In this document: one piece after another, positions 25,632 to 32,558 of the stretch
Numbering within the stretch: position 1 is the first letter of the stretch
How the letters are laid out: the number at the start of each line of letters is the position of its first letter
NCBI GenBank assembly: GCA_029938745.1
Contig: JAOZUJ010000002.1
Coordinates: 1-41,822, forward strand
Source: Candidatus Moraniibacteriota bacterium
GTDB taxonomy: Bacteria; Patescibacteriota; Minisyncoccia; Moranbacterales; GCA-2747515
Length of the DNA: 41,822 bases
Direction: 5' to 3'
Notes under the pieces: generated by a model
Seen by the model: the letters and a program-made list of their open reading frames with translations, nothing else
Told to the model about the DNA's origin: nothing
Databases searched by the model: none
Made by a program: the position numbers and the translations under genes

Positions 25632-25660
25632 ATCATACTACTATAATGATTCTCACGCAA
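25632..25660 (-). promoter_or_regulatory. Promoter of the thioredoxin-malic enzyme-exporter unit
   Basis: On the minus strand TTGCGT (25655-25660) and TATGAT (25632-25637) are separated by 17 bases. The leader to the ATG at 25603 would be about 20 bases. Confidence 0.5.
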
Positions 25661-25676
25661 AAAAACTCAAATATCA

Positions 25677-25704
25677 AAAGACCATACATACGCATACGGC
25701 CTTT
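25677..25704 (-). terminator. Terminator of the Met-rich lipoprotein gene
   Basis: On the minus strand AAAGGCC (25698-25704) pairs with GGTCTTT (25677-25683) with one G-T pair and a 14-base loop, ending in TTTTGATATTTGAG. It starts 17 bases after the stop of the lipoprotein gene. Confidence 0.55.
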
Positions 25705-25720
25705 ATGAATTATGTTTTCC

Positions 25721-26404
25721 TTATTGTGGAATATTTTGCATATCAACTTGCATTCCCTGCATCTGCTGGAGACATTCTGCCTTTTCTTCGGGTGGCGCAA
25801 AATCACACATCCCCTGCATACCACCTGTTCCTTGTTTCATATTTTCCAACATTGCATTCATATCTTGAAATGTCACATCCGCTGGTGGCACAAACTTACT
25901 ATTATCAACTCTCCAATTTTCACATTTATAATTATATGTTTCATCTACCATATCTGCAACCATACCATCTGGCGCTTCTGCCATATAATCTTCTTCTACT
26001 TCCTCATATTCATCTTTCATTTCATCCTTCATTTTCATTCCTTGTTTTGTTGTAGAATCCCATGTATACACCCATTCACCATCACTGATCATCAACATAT
26101 CCCCCGTCATGCCCATTTCATTTTTTGCCAAACCCTTCATCTCTGTGTGCATTTTATCACCACTAATGTACACTACACCACTCATGCCACTGCCATCACT
26201 CCATGTACATTTTTGTGCTTTTCCCATACCCATGAGCCCTTTGATCGTCCCACTGAAAGTTCCATCTTCGTTATTTTTTGTCGCGATATCTTGCGGAGTC
26301 GCGCTCGTTTGATCTACTGTTTCATCTTGCGCGGGAGTGCCACACGCACTCAGTGCCATTACTGCAAAGGCAAGTACTGACATTGTCATTGTTTTTTTCA
26401 TCAT
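25721..26404 (-). CDS. Met-rich lipoprotein of unknown function
   Basis: 227 residues, with a clear lipoprotein signal: M-K-K-T, a hydrophobic core, and the lipobox L-S-A-C with Cys21. The mature part is acidic and very rich in Met (28 Met in all, about 12%), often as M-x-M or M-G-M, and has four more Cys (in K-C-T-W, K-C-E-N, M-C-D-F and E-C-L-Q). The middle part, with V-Y-I-S-G-D-K-M-H and D-G-E-W-V-Y-T-W-D, resembles beta-sheet lipoproteins that monitor or bind small molecules. The metal-transporter gene lies just upstream, 48 bases away and on the same strand. Met/Cys richness hints at soft-metal binding, but this is inference. Two adjacent ATG codons open the gene. Confidence 0.8.
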   Translation of the reverse strand: MMKKTMTMSVLAFAVMALSACGTPAQDETVDQTSATPQDIATKNNEDGTFSGTIKGLMGMGKAQKCTWSDGSGMSGVVYISGDKMHTEMKGLAKNEMGMTGDMLMISDGEWVYTWDSTTKQGMKMKDEMKDEYEEVEEDYMAEAPDGMVADMVDETYNYKCENWRVDNSKFVPPADVTFQDMNAMLENMKQGTGGMQGMCDFAPPEEKAECLQQMQGMQVDMQNIPQ

Positions 26405-26433
26405 ATGATTTTTTATTATAAATTACTATCTTT

Positions 26434-26439
26434 ATTATA
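26434..26439 (-). promoter_or_regulatory. -10 candidate before the lipoprotein gene
   Basis: On the minus strand GTG-TATAAT lies 29 bases before the ATG of the lipoprotein gene. No convincing -35 is present, and the gene may also be read from the transporter gene upstream. Confidence 0.3.
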
Positions 26440-26452
26440 CACTAAATTTTTA

Positions 26453-27199
26453 TTATACAAAAAGAGTTCCGACAAAATATGCAATAAACGCTGCAACCAT
26501 ACCCAATCCAACAATCTCTGCCATCGATAATAATACACACTCTTTTGTGAATCGTGACCGGATAAACCCAAGCAGTGCTAAAGCAAGCGCAGTAAAAATA
26601 CTTGCTGCCACAAATTGATTATAAAAAATTGTCATGTCAAAAATATATGGCAAAAGTGGAATTGCGCCAAATGTCAAAAACGACACAAAAGTGATCATCG
26701 CACTACGGACTGGCGCCTCTTCTGGATGTGTCATATTGAGCTCATATCGCATCATGAAATCCGCCCAAAATTCTGGATTTGTCTTATAAATATTTGCCAA
26801 GGCATGTGCTTTTTCTTCATCAAAACCATTCTCTTTCAACAGCAAAATAGTTTCATCATATTCAAAATCCTCTCGTGTTTTGATCCAATCACTTTCTTTT
26901 GCTCTTTCTTTTTCAAATAATTTCTTCTCAGCACGAGATGATAAAAAATCACCCACGCCCATACTAAATCCATCCGCAAAGAGATTTGCTAGTCCAAAAA
27001 TAAGCACAATTGTCACAGGAATGACAACATCAGGATTATCTCCAGCAACCATCGTCGCGCCAGTAAACCCAGCAACAACTGCAAATGTTGTGATAATGCC
27101 ATCAATACCACCATAAACAAGCTCTTTCAAGTTTTCTGAAAAAACTGTTTTTTTATGATCTTGTGTTAAGTGTTCATCTAATTCTGCTTTATCCATCAT
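26453..27199 (-). CDS. VIT/CCC1-family metal ion transporter
   Basis: Membrane protein of 248 residues of the vacuolar-iron-transporter family, which moves Fe2+ or Mn2+ out of the cytoplasm. Five hydrophobic segments are visible. The first carries V-Y-G-G-I-D-G-I-I-T-T-F-A-V-V-A-G and the second D-G-F-S-M-G-V-G-D-F-L-S-S-R-A-E, both diagnostic. Between segments two and three is an acidic cytoplasmic helix region with many Glu, matching the metal-binding domain of plant and yeast homologues. The ATG at 27199 is followed by a second ATG; the extended -10 at 27208-27216 implies a leaderless or nearly leaderless mRNA. Confidence 0.92.
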   Translation of the reverse strand: MMDKAELDEHLTQDHKKTVFSENLKELVYGGIDGIITTFAVVAGFTGATMVAGDNPDVVIPVTIVLIFGLANLFADGFSMGVGDFLSSRAEKKLFEKERAKESDWIKTREDFEYDETILLLKENGFDEEKAHALANIYKTNPEFWADFMMRYELNMTHPEEAPVRSAMITFVSFLTFGAIPLLPYIFDMTIFYNQFVAASIFTALALALLGFIRSRFTKECVLLSMAEIVGLGMVAAFIAYFVGTLFV

Positions 27200-27207
27200 A
27201 TAAATTT

Positions 27208-27216
27208 ATCATAGCA
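27208..27216 (-). promoter_or_regulatory. Extended -10 before the metal-transporter gene
   Basis: On the minus strand TGC directly precedes TATGAT (27208-27213). Transcription would begin at about 27201, two bases before the ATG, so the mRNA would be essentially leaderless. There is no clear -35. Confidence 0.35.
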
Positions 27217-27262
27217 TGAATTAGTCATTAATGTATAATTTATTTTTCATTTCAAAATCAAA

Positions 27263-27300
27263 AATAGTCTACCGTACCTTTAAAGGTACGGTAGACTATT
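27263..27300. terminator. 38-base perfect palindrome, tandem terminator
   Basis: AATAGTCTACCGTACCTTT (27263-27281) and its exact reverse complement (27282-27300) form a 19-base arm with no spacer. On the minus strand it is followed by TTTGATTTTG, and it lies directly behind the first terminator of the L33-L28 unit. It shares the GTACCTTT core with the palindrome at 11452-11483. Confidence 0.7.
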
Positions 27301-27302
27301 AC

Positions 27303-27338
27303 AAAAAATATCCAGACACTAATGTCTAGATATTTTTT
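27303..27338. terminator. Terminator of the rpmG-rpmB unit
   Basis: AAAAAATATC (27303-27312) and GATATTTTTT (27329-27338) plus AGACA/TGTCT form a stem with one mismatch and a CTAA loop; it works in both directions. It begins 10 bases after the L28 stop. Confidence 0.85.
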
Positions 27339-27347
27339 ATATTTAAG

Positions 27348-27581
27348 TTATTTCTTCACAATTTCCCTGAGGTCATATTGTTTTCCCTCTTTTTGCCATT
27401 TCTTCAATGTTCTTATTGCAGAAGTTGATAATCGCACCGTCATCTTTTCTCCCGTTGCAGGATTGATAAGATTTTTTTTCTGAAGATTCACTTTGAACTT
27501 TCGTTTCGTTTTCACTTGTGAGTGAGAAACTTTGTGTCCACTAGCAGAATTTTTTCCTGTAATTTGACATGTTCGAGACAT
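27348..27581 (-). CDS. rpmB: 50S ribosomal protein L28
   Basis: 77 residues, normal for bacterial L28. The start M-S-R-T-C-Q-I-T-G-K-N, followed by S-G-H-K-V-S-H-S and K-T-K-R-K-F-K-V-N-L-Q, is the L28 signature, and the end carries the V-R-L-S-T-S-A-I-R-T-L-K strand. One Cys only, so no zinc ribbon. It lies 52 bases downstream of rpmG and is closed by two terminators in a row. There is no Shine-Dalgarno (TTCAAAAATT before the ATG). Confidence 0.95.
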   Translation of the reverse strand: MSRTCQITGKNSASGHKVSHSQVKTKRKFKVNLQKKNLINPATGEKMTVRLSTSAIRTLKKWQKEGKQYDLREIVKK

Positions 27582-27633
27582 AATTTTTGAATATTATAAT
27601 TAGAGATTTGCACTTTCAGAACAATCTACTGCT

Positions 27634-27810
27634 TTATGCTTTCTTTTCACGATAAATAGTATGCTTCTTGGCAATTGGATTGAATTTTTTCAATTCAATT
27701 TTGATGCCACGCAATTTTTTTGTATTTTTGTGTGACCAAATGATATGACCCTTTCCTTTCCCACTTTCATCACCAAGGGAAACTAATTTTATAAGATTAT
27801 CCTGAGACAT
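27634..27810 (-). CDS. rpmG: 50S ribosomal protein L33, zinc-free form
   Basis: A 58-residue gene that is easy to miss by length. The protein begins M-S-Q-D-N-L-I-K-L-V-S, has G-K-G-H-I-I-W-S-H-K-N-T-K-K, and ends with I-E-L-K-K-F-N-P-I-A-K-K-H-T-I-Y-R-E-K, which matches the L33 pattern (L-E-L-K-K-F-D-P-x-x-R-x-H-x-x-Y-K-E). All zinc-binding Cys are absent, so this is the C-minus form. A six-residue extension (G-D-E-S-G-K) precedes the G-H motif. It is first in a two-gene unit with rpmB. Confidence 0.9.
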   Translation of the reverse strand: MSQDNLIKLVSLGDESGKGKGHIIWSHKNTKKLRGIKIELKKFNPIAKKHTIYREKKA

Positions 27811-27835
27811 AAAAAAATATTAAACAAATACTAAC

Positions 27836-27860
27836 AAGACACAGACATTTCACGTGTCTT
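27836..27860 (-). other. Leader hairpin of rpmG-rpmB
   Basis: AAGACAC (27836-27842) and GTGTCTT (27854-27860) pair around an 11-base loop. It lies in the predicted leader of the L33-L28 mRNA and could be a site for feedback by a ribosomal protein; nothing else supports that. Confidence 0.35.
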
Positions 27861-27875
27861 TTATACGTAAACTCT

Positions 27876-27903
27876 AGTATACACGACTATAAAAATATTG
27901 CAA
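27876..27903 (-). promoter_or_regulatory. Promoter of rpmG-rpmB
   Basis: On the minus strand TTGCAA (27898-27903) and TATACT (27876-27881) are 16 bases apart, giving a leader of about 60 bases. Confidence 0.55.
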
Positions 27904-27905
27904 GT

Positions 27906-27975
27906 GTTCTATTTCTCATCAACAATATCATCATTGCATATTAGTTACAAAAACATTTAAACTAATTAATAGAAC
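27906..27975 (-). other. Nested AT-rich inverted repeats after the BspA-like gene
   Basis: GTTCTATT (27906-27913) pairs with AATAGAAC (27968-27975), and inside it ATTAGTT (27940-27946) pairs with AACTAAT (27960-27966). The inner hairpin follows the BspA-like stop and may act as a weak terminator. Confidence 0.3.
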
Positions 27976-30900
27976 TATTTCATTTTCACATCACCTTTCA
28001 TTTTCACATCACCTCTTACTTTTATTTGTCTAGGATTTGGAGTTGTAGATGATGTTGTTGTGAAATTTTCTTCGGATCCATAACTTGTCCCTGCACTATT
28101 TGTTGCTTTTGCTCTGACAAAATATGGTGTATTTGGTGTAAGTCCCGTAAGAACACAAGAGTATGTACCAGCATCATCAATGCCAGCACTGCATTCATTT
28201 GTATATGTGCCACTTACTGTTCCCCATTCTATAAACCTCTCCGGATTTTCACCACCCGTATCTGTTACATTTCCATTTCCTGTCGCTGTAGTTGAATTGA
28301 TATTTGTTATTTGATCTGTTGATACCGTTGGAGCGCTTACTGTACAACCTAATCCAGCATCATTAATTGTCCAGCTGTAATTTGAAATAATATTTGCTCT
28401 CTGGGTTGCGCTAGCACAATAGCTTGCTGATGCATCTAAAGTTACTCCATTTTGCAGAGTTTGTGATTCCCAACCTATTAGTGTTGCGTCATAGCTTGCT
28501 GTTGAAAGATCTGAACCTATAAACATATTTGTCATATTTGTCACATTGTCTACGTGCCATGTACCTAAATTTTGATTGAATGCTGAAGCGGATCTAAACA
28601 TAGTGTCCATACGTGTGACGGATGATGTGTCCCATGAGCTTATGTCTTGGTTGAATGCTGAAGCATTGTAAAACATGCCATTCATACTTGTGACAGAGGA
28701 GGTGGCCCAGGAGCTGATGTCTTGGTTAAATAATGGGGTACTGCTAAACATACCCAGCATATTCGTAACGGAAGTTGTGGTCCATGAGCTTATATTTTGA
28801 TTGAATGCTGAAGCACTGCTAAACATACTGGACATATTTGTGACGGAGGATGTATCCCATAAACTTATATTTCCATTAAATGCAGATGCCGCGTTAAACA
28901 TTTGTGCCATATTTGTAACATTTCCCACTTGCCATGAATTCAGATCTTGATTGAATGTGGATGCATGACTAAACATATTAACCATATTTGTAACAGAAGA
29001 TGTATCCCAAGAATTTATATTTTGATTGAATGCTGAAGCGTAGTAAAACATACTGGACATATTTGTGACAGAGGTAGTGGTCCAAGAGGAGATGTCTTGG
29101 TTGAAAACTGTCGCATATTGAAACATGCCATACATATTTGTCACTGAATTTATGGACCAAGAACTTATATCTTGATTGAATGTGGATGCTCCAGAAAACA
29201 TACGGTCCATATATGTGACAGAAGATGTATCCCATGAACTTATATCTTGGTTAAATGCAGATGCATTGTGAAACATAGCTCCCATATATGTGACAGAAGA
29301 TGTATCCCATGAACTTATATTTCCATTAAATGCAGATGCCTCGTAAAATACTTGTGCCATACTCGTAACATTTCCCACTTGCCATGAATTCAAGTCTTGA
29401 TTGAATGTGGTTGCAAGCAAAAACATGCCAGGCATATATGTGACGGATGATGTGTCCCAGGAACCTATATCTTGATTGAATGCAGATGCACCATAAAACA
29501 TATATCTCATATCTGTGATAGAAGATGTATCCCATGAACCTATGTCTTGATTGAAAGCAATTGCATTATTAAACAGCCATGTCATATTCGTGACAGAAGA
29601 TGTGTCCCATGAGCTTATGTCCTCATTAAATACAGATGCAAAAGAAAACATATATGCCATAGTTGTAACAGAAGATAAATCAGGTACATCTGTAAAAGTT
29701 CCTGTCATGTTACTGCATCCTTGAAAAGCCCTATACATTGACGTCCAAATACCTGTTCCCCATTGATCTATTGAGAGAAGTTTTTCTCTGTCACCAGTAT
29801 TGTTAAAATAAATTTGAGGAAATCCAGTCTTAGCTCCCGTGTTATCTTTTATTCTTATTGTATATGTTCCTGCACTTGCGTAATTGCATGTATAATCTCC
29901 CGTTTGGGCCGCTGCCTCATCAATTCCATCATTATTACAATCAACATTATAATTATATCCACCTCCTGTTGTAGGAATTGTGAATTGCGTGTCTGATGAT
30001 GGACCTATATTATCTGTTTTTACTGTTATGACGAAATTATTGTGACTACAATCTAGTCCTGCGTCATTTATTATCCAAGAGTATATTGAAATAATATTTG
30101 CTCTCTGGGTTGCACTGTTACAATAATGTGCCGATGCATCTAGCGTGACATTATTTTGAAGTGATGGACGTGCATTCCAGCCTATGAGTGTCAAATCATA
30201 ATTTGCTATTGAAAGAGCTGAACCTATGAACATGCTTGCCATATCTATCACATTGTCCACATGCCATACACCCAGATCTTGATCGAATGCTGAGGTATTG
30301 CGAAACATAAATGACATATCTGTGACAGAGGAGGTGGTCCAGGAGCTTATGTCTTGATTGAATGCTGTGGCACTGTTAAACATACTGGACATATCTGTGA
30401 CGGAAGTGGTAGCCCAGGAGCTTATGTCTTGATTGAATGCTAGAGCAGCCTGAAACATATGTGACATATCTGTAACAGAGGAAGTGACCCAGGAGCTAAC
30501 GTCCCCATTGAATGCTGAGGCATAATAAAACATATATGACATATTTGTGACGGAAGAGGTGTCCCAAGTGCTGACGTCCCCGTTGAATACTGAGGCACGC
30601 CAAAACATACGATTCATATCTGTGACGGAAGAGGTGTCCCAAGTGCTGACGTCCCCGTTGAATACTGAAGCGTTGTGAAACATACCAGATATATCTGTAA
30701 CAGAAGACAAATCAGGCATATCTGCAAAATTACCAACCACATTATCACATCCATAAAAAGCTCTGTACATACTAGTCCAAATACCTGTACCCCACTGATT
30801 GATATCTAAAAGTTTTTCTCTATCTCCTATGTTATTAAAGTAAATCCTTGGAAATCCAGTTTTTGCTCCTATATTGTCTTTGATTCTTATTGTATACGTT

Positions 30901-32438
30901 CCTGCACTTCCATAATTACATGTGTAATCGCCTGTCTGAGCTGTTGCCTCGTCAGTTCCATCGTTATTACAATCTACATTATAATTATATCCGATTCCTG
31001 TTGTCGGAATTGTGAATTGCGTGTCTGATGAACTTCCTATGTTATCTGTTTTTACTGTTATGACAAAGTCTTTATGAGTACAATCTAAACCTGCATCAGT
31101 TATTGCCCAATTATACGTTGAGATCATATTAGCTCTCTGGGTTGTACTATCACAATAATGTGATGATGAGCGTAGCACTACATTATCTTTGAGTGCCTGT
31201 GATTCCCATCCTATCAGCAACGCATCATAATTTGCTGTCGAAAAATTAGTTGCATTATACAACATCTGACTTGCATGTGTTAAATTACTAACATCCCATG
31301 TACCTAAATTTTGATTGAAAGAAGTAGCCCCATAGAACATGCTATTTGCGTTTGTCAAAGAAGTCGTAGCCCATGAATTTAAAGGTTGATCAAACCTTGT
31401 TGCATTGTAGAACATAAGAGCCATATTTGTTACAGAAGAGGGTGTCCAGGAGTTTAGAGGTTGATTGAATACAGATGTATAACCAAACGTGCCAGTCATA
31501 GTTGTTACGGAAGATACGTCCCATGAACTTATGTCTTGATTAAATGCAGTTGTACTTTGGAACATCCCATCCATATTTATTAAAGAACCTGTATTCCATG
31601 AATTTATCGGCTGATTAAATACTGCTACTCCAAACATATATTGCATATCTGTTACGGAAGATGGCACCCAAGAGTTTAGAGATTGATTAAATGCAGTTGT
31701 CTGATAAAACATATATGCCATATTCGTTACAGAGGATACATCCCATGAATCTATACCACTATTAAAAGAAGTTGCTGCACGAAACATTTGTGACATATTT
31801 GTTACCGATGATGTATCCCAAGAATTTAAATTTTGATTGAACGACGTGGCACTATTGAACATATTCAGCATATTTGTTACAGAAGATACATCCCATGAAT
31901 CTATATCACTATTAAAAGAAGACGCCATTTGAAACATCCCACTCATACTTGTTACAGAAGACAAGTCAGGCGCATCTGAAAAGTTTCCTGTTAAATTTGG
32001 ACAGGATGTAAAAGCATTGGCCATGGAAGTCCAAATCCCCGTGCCCCACTGCTCAATTGTCATTAACTTCGATCGATCGGAACCAGCGTTAATGGCATAA
32101 AATCTCGGAAAACCAGTTTTTGCTCCTGAGTTATCCTTTATTCTTATTGTATATGTCCCTGCACTTGCATAATTACATGTGTAGCCCGCTGTTTGACCTG
32201 TTGCTTCATCTGAACCATCATTATCACAATCAACATTGTAGTTAATCCCAGTTCCCGCTGCCGGTATAATAAAACTTTGACTCCCTACTGGCACCTGCAC
32301 AGTTATCACAAAATCATCTAATGGTGCCGCCTGCACATCATCTACTGTTGCAAAAAATACAAACGACATCGCAAAAAACACCGCCATTAGCAATGGTATT
32401 TGTTTTTTGTTATAACTTTTTTTGAAAAAATTATTCAT
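27975..32438 (-). CDS. BspA-like surface protein with 30 DUF285-type repeats
   Basis: 1,487 residues from the ATG at 32438, chosen because the protein then opens with M-N-N-F-F-K-K and a typical signal peptide ending D-V-Q-A; an ATG 14 codons upstream lies near the palindrome. Three modules follow. Each starts with a beta domain (D-F-V-I-T-V, D-C-x-N-D-G, G-T-Y-T-I-R-I-K-D-N, I-W-T-S-M) and continues with repeats of about 25 residues of the form F-N-x3-x-S-W-x-x-S-S-V-T-x-M-x-x-M-F (9, 6 and 15 copies), closing with L-I-G-W and Y-C-x-S-x-T-Q-R-A-N-x-I-S. A fibronectin-type-III-like domain and a basic tail end the protein. BspA-like repeats bind host or partner proteins in other bacteria. Its substrate and anchor are unknown. 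Confidence 0.87.
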   Translation of the reverse strand: MNNFFKKSYNKKQIPLLMAVFFAMSFVFFATVDDVQAAPLDDFVITVQVPVGSQSFIIPAAGTGINYNVDCDNDGSDEATGQTAGYTCNYASAGTYTIRIKDNSGAKTGFPRFYAINAGSDRSKLMTIEQWGTGIWTSMANAFTSCPNLTGNFSDAPDLSSVTSMSGMFQMASSFNSDIDSWDVSSVTNMLNMFNSATSFNQNLNSWDTSSVTNMSQMFRAATSFNSGIDSWDVSSVTNMAYMFYQTTAFNQSLNSWVPSSVTDMQYMFGVAVFNQPINSWNTGSLINMDGMFQSTTAFNQDISSWDVSSVTTMTGTFGYTSVFNQPLNSWTPSSVTNMALMFYNATRFDQPLNSWATTSLTNANSMFYGATSFNQNLGTWDVSNLTHASQMLYNATNFSTANYDALLIGWESQALKDNVVLRSSSHYCDSTTQRANMISTYNWAITDAGLDCTHKDFVITVKTDNIGSSSDTQFTIPTTGIGYNYNVDCNNDGTDEATAQTGDYTCNYGSAGTYTIRIKDNIGAKTGFPRIYFNNIGDREKLLDINQWGTGIWTSMYRAFYGCDNVVGNFADMPDLSSVTDISGMFHNASVFNGDVSTWDTSSVTDMNRMFWRASVFNGDVSTWDTSSVTNMSYMFYYASAFNGDVSSWVTSSVTDMSHMFQAALAFNQDISSWATTSVTDMSSMFNSATAFNQDISSWTTSSVTDMSFMFRNTSAFDQDLGVWHVDNVIDMASMFIGSALSIANYDLTLIGWNARPSLQNNVTLDASAHYCNSATQRANIISIYSWIINDAGLDCSHNNFVITVKTDNIGPSSDTQFTIPTTGGGYNYNVDCNNDGIDEAAAQTGDYTCNYASAGTYTIRIKDNTGAKTGFPQIYFNNTGDREKLLSIDQWGTGIWTSMYRAFQGCSNMTGTFTDVPDLSSVTTMAYMFSFASVFNEDISSWDTSSVTNMTWLFNNAIAFNQDIGSWDTSSITDMRYMFYGASAFNQDIGSWDTSSVTYMPGMFLLATTFNQDLNSWQVGNVTSMAQVFYEASAFNGNISSWDTSSVTYMGAMFHNASAFNQDISSWDTSSVTYMDRMFSGASTFNQDISSWSINSVTNMYGMFQYATVFNQDISSWTTTSVTNMSSMFYYASAFNQNINSWDTSSVTNMVNMFSHASTFNQDLNSWQVGNVTNMAQMFNAASAFNGNISLWDTSSVTNMSSMFSSASAFNQNISSWTTTSVTNMLGMFSSTPLFNQDISSWATSSVTSMNGMFYNASAFNQDISSWDTSSVTRMDTMFRSASAFNQNLGTWHVDNVTNMTNMFIGSDLSTASYDATLIGWESQTLQNGVTLDASASYCASATQRANIISNYSWTINDAGLGCTVSAPTVSTDQITNINSTTATGNGNVTDTGGENPERFIEWGTVSGTYTNECSAGIDDAGTYSCVLTGLTPNTPYFVRAKATNSAGTSYGSEENFTTTSSTTPNPRQIKVRGDVKMKGDVKMK
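27978..28013 (-). repeat. 18-base tandem repeat at the BspA-like C-terminus
   Basis: Two exact 18-base copies (27978-27995 and 27996-28013) encode G-D-V-K-M-K twice and end at the stop codon. With the preceding I-K-V-R they give a basic beta-like tail, a possible sorting or wall-binding end. Confidence 0.8.
28520..29680 (-). repeat. DUF285-type repeat block, module 3 (15 copies)
   Basis: Units of about 75 bases encode F-N-Q-D-I-S-S-W-D-T-S-S-V-T-x-M-x-x-M-F. The DNA of neighbouring copies is nearly the same over long stretches, so the copy number is likely to vary by recombination or slippage. Confidence 0.8.
30240..30720 (-). repeat. DUF285-type repeat block, module 2 (6 copies)
   Basis: Same 75-base unit as in module 3. 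Two units near 30555-30680 are almost identical over the run encoding N-G-D-V-S-T-W-D-T-S-S-V-T, pointing to recent duplication. Confidence 0.8.
31240..31985 (-). repeat. DUF285-type repeat block, module 1 (9 copies)
   Basis: The most divergent of the three blocks, with variants such as S-W-V-P-S-S and S-W-N-T-G-S and one shortened unit (M-F-G-V-A-V-F-N). Confidence 0.8.
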
Positions 32439-32490
32439 TATTTTTTGTCTATATAAAACCAGATCAATGATACTACCCACATAATGATTA

Positions 32491-32528
32491 CAAGGTCCAG
32501 CCTTCGGATATCCGAAGGCTGGACCTTG
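32491..32528. terminator. 38-base perfect palindrome after the giant fibre gene
   Basis: CAAGGTCCAGCCTTCGGAT (32491-32509) is followed directly by its exact reverse complement (32510-32528). It lies 30 bases past the stop of the giant fibre gene and upstream of the BspA-like gene. There is no T-tract. Its GGTCCA[A/G]CC arm recurs at 19002-19033. Confidence 0.6.
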
Positions 32529-32558
32529 GTCATCCTACAACCATTTTTATCTCCCTTT

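Noticed and set aside
25604..25660. An upstream ATG for the thioredoxin-like protein
   Set aside because: It would add 19 residues encoded by the predicted promoter and move the membrane segment away from the N-terminus.
32439..32480. An upstream ATG for the BspA-like protein
   Set aside because: It would add 14 residues before an otherwise typical signal peptide and sits next to the palindrome that follows the upstream gene.
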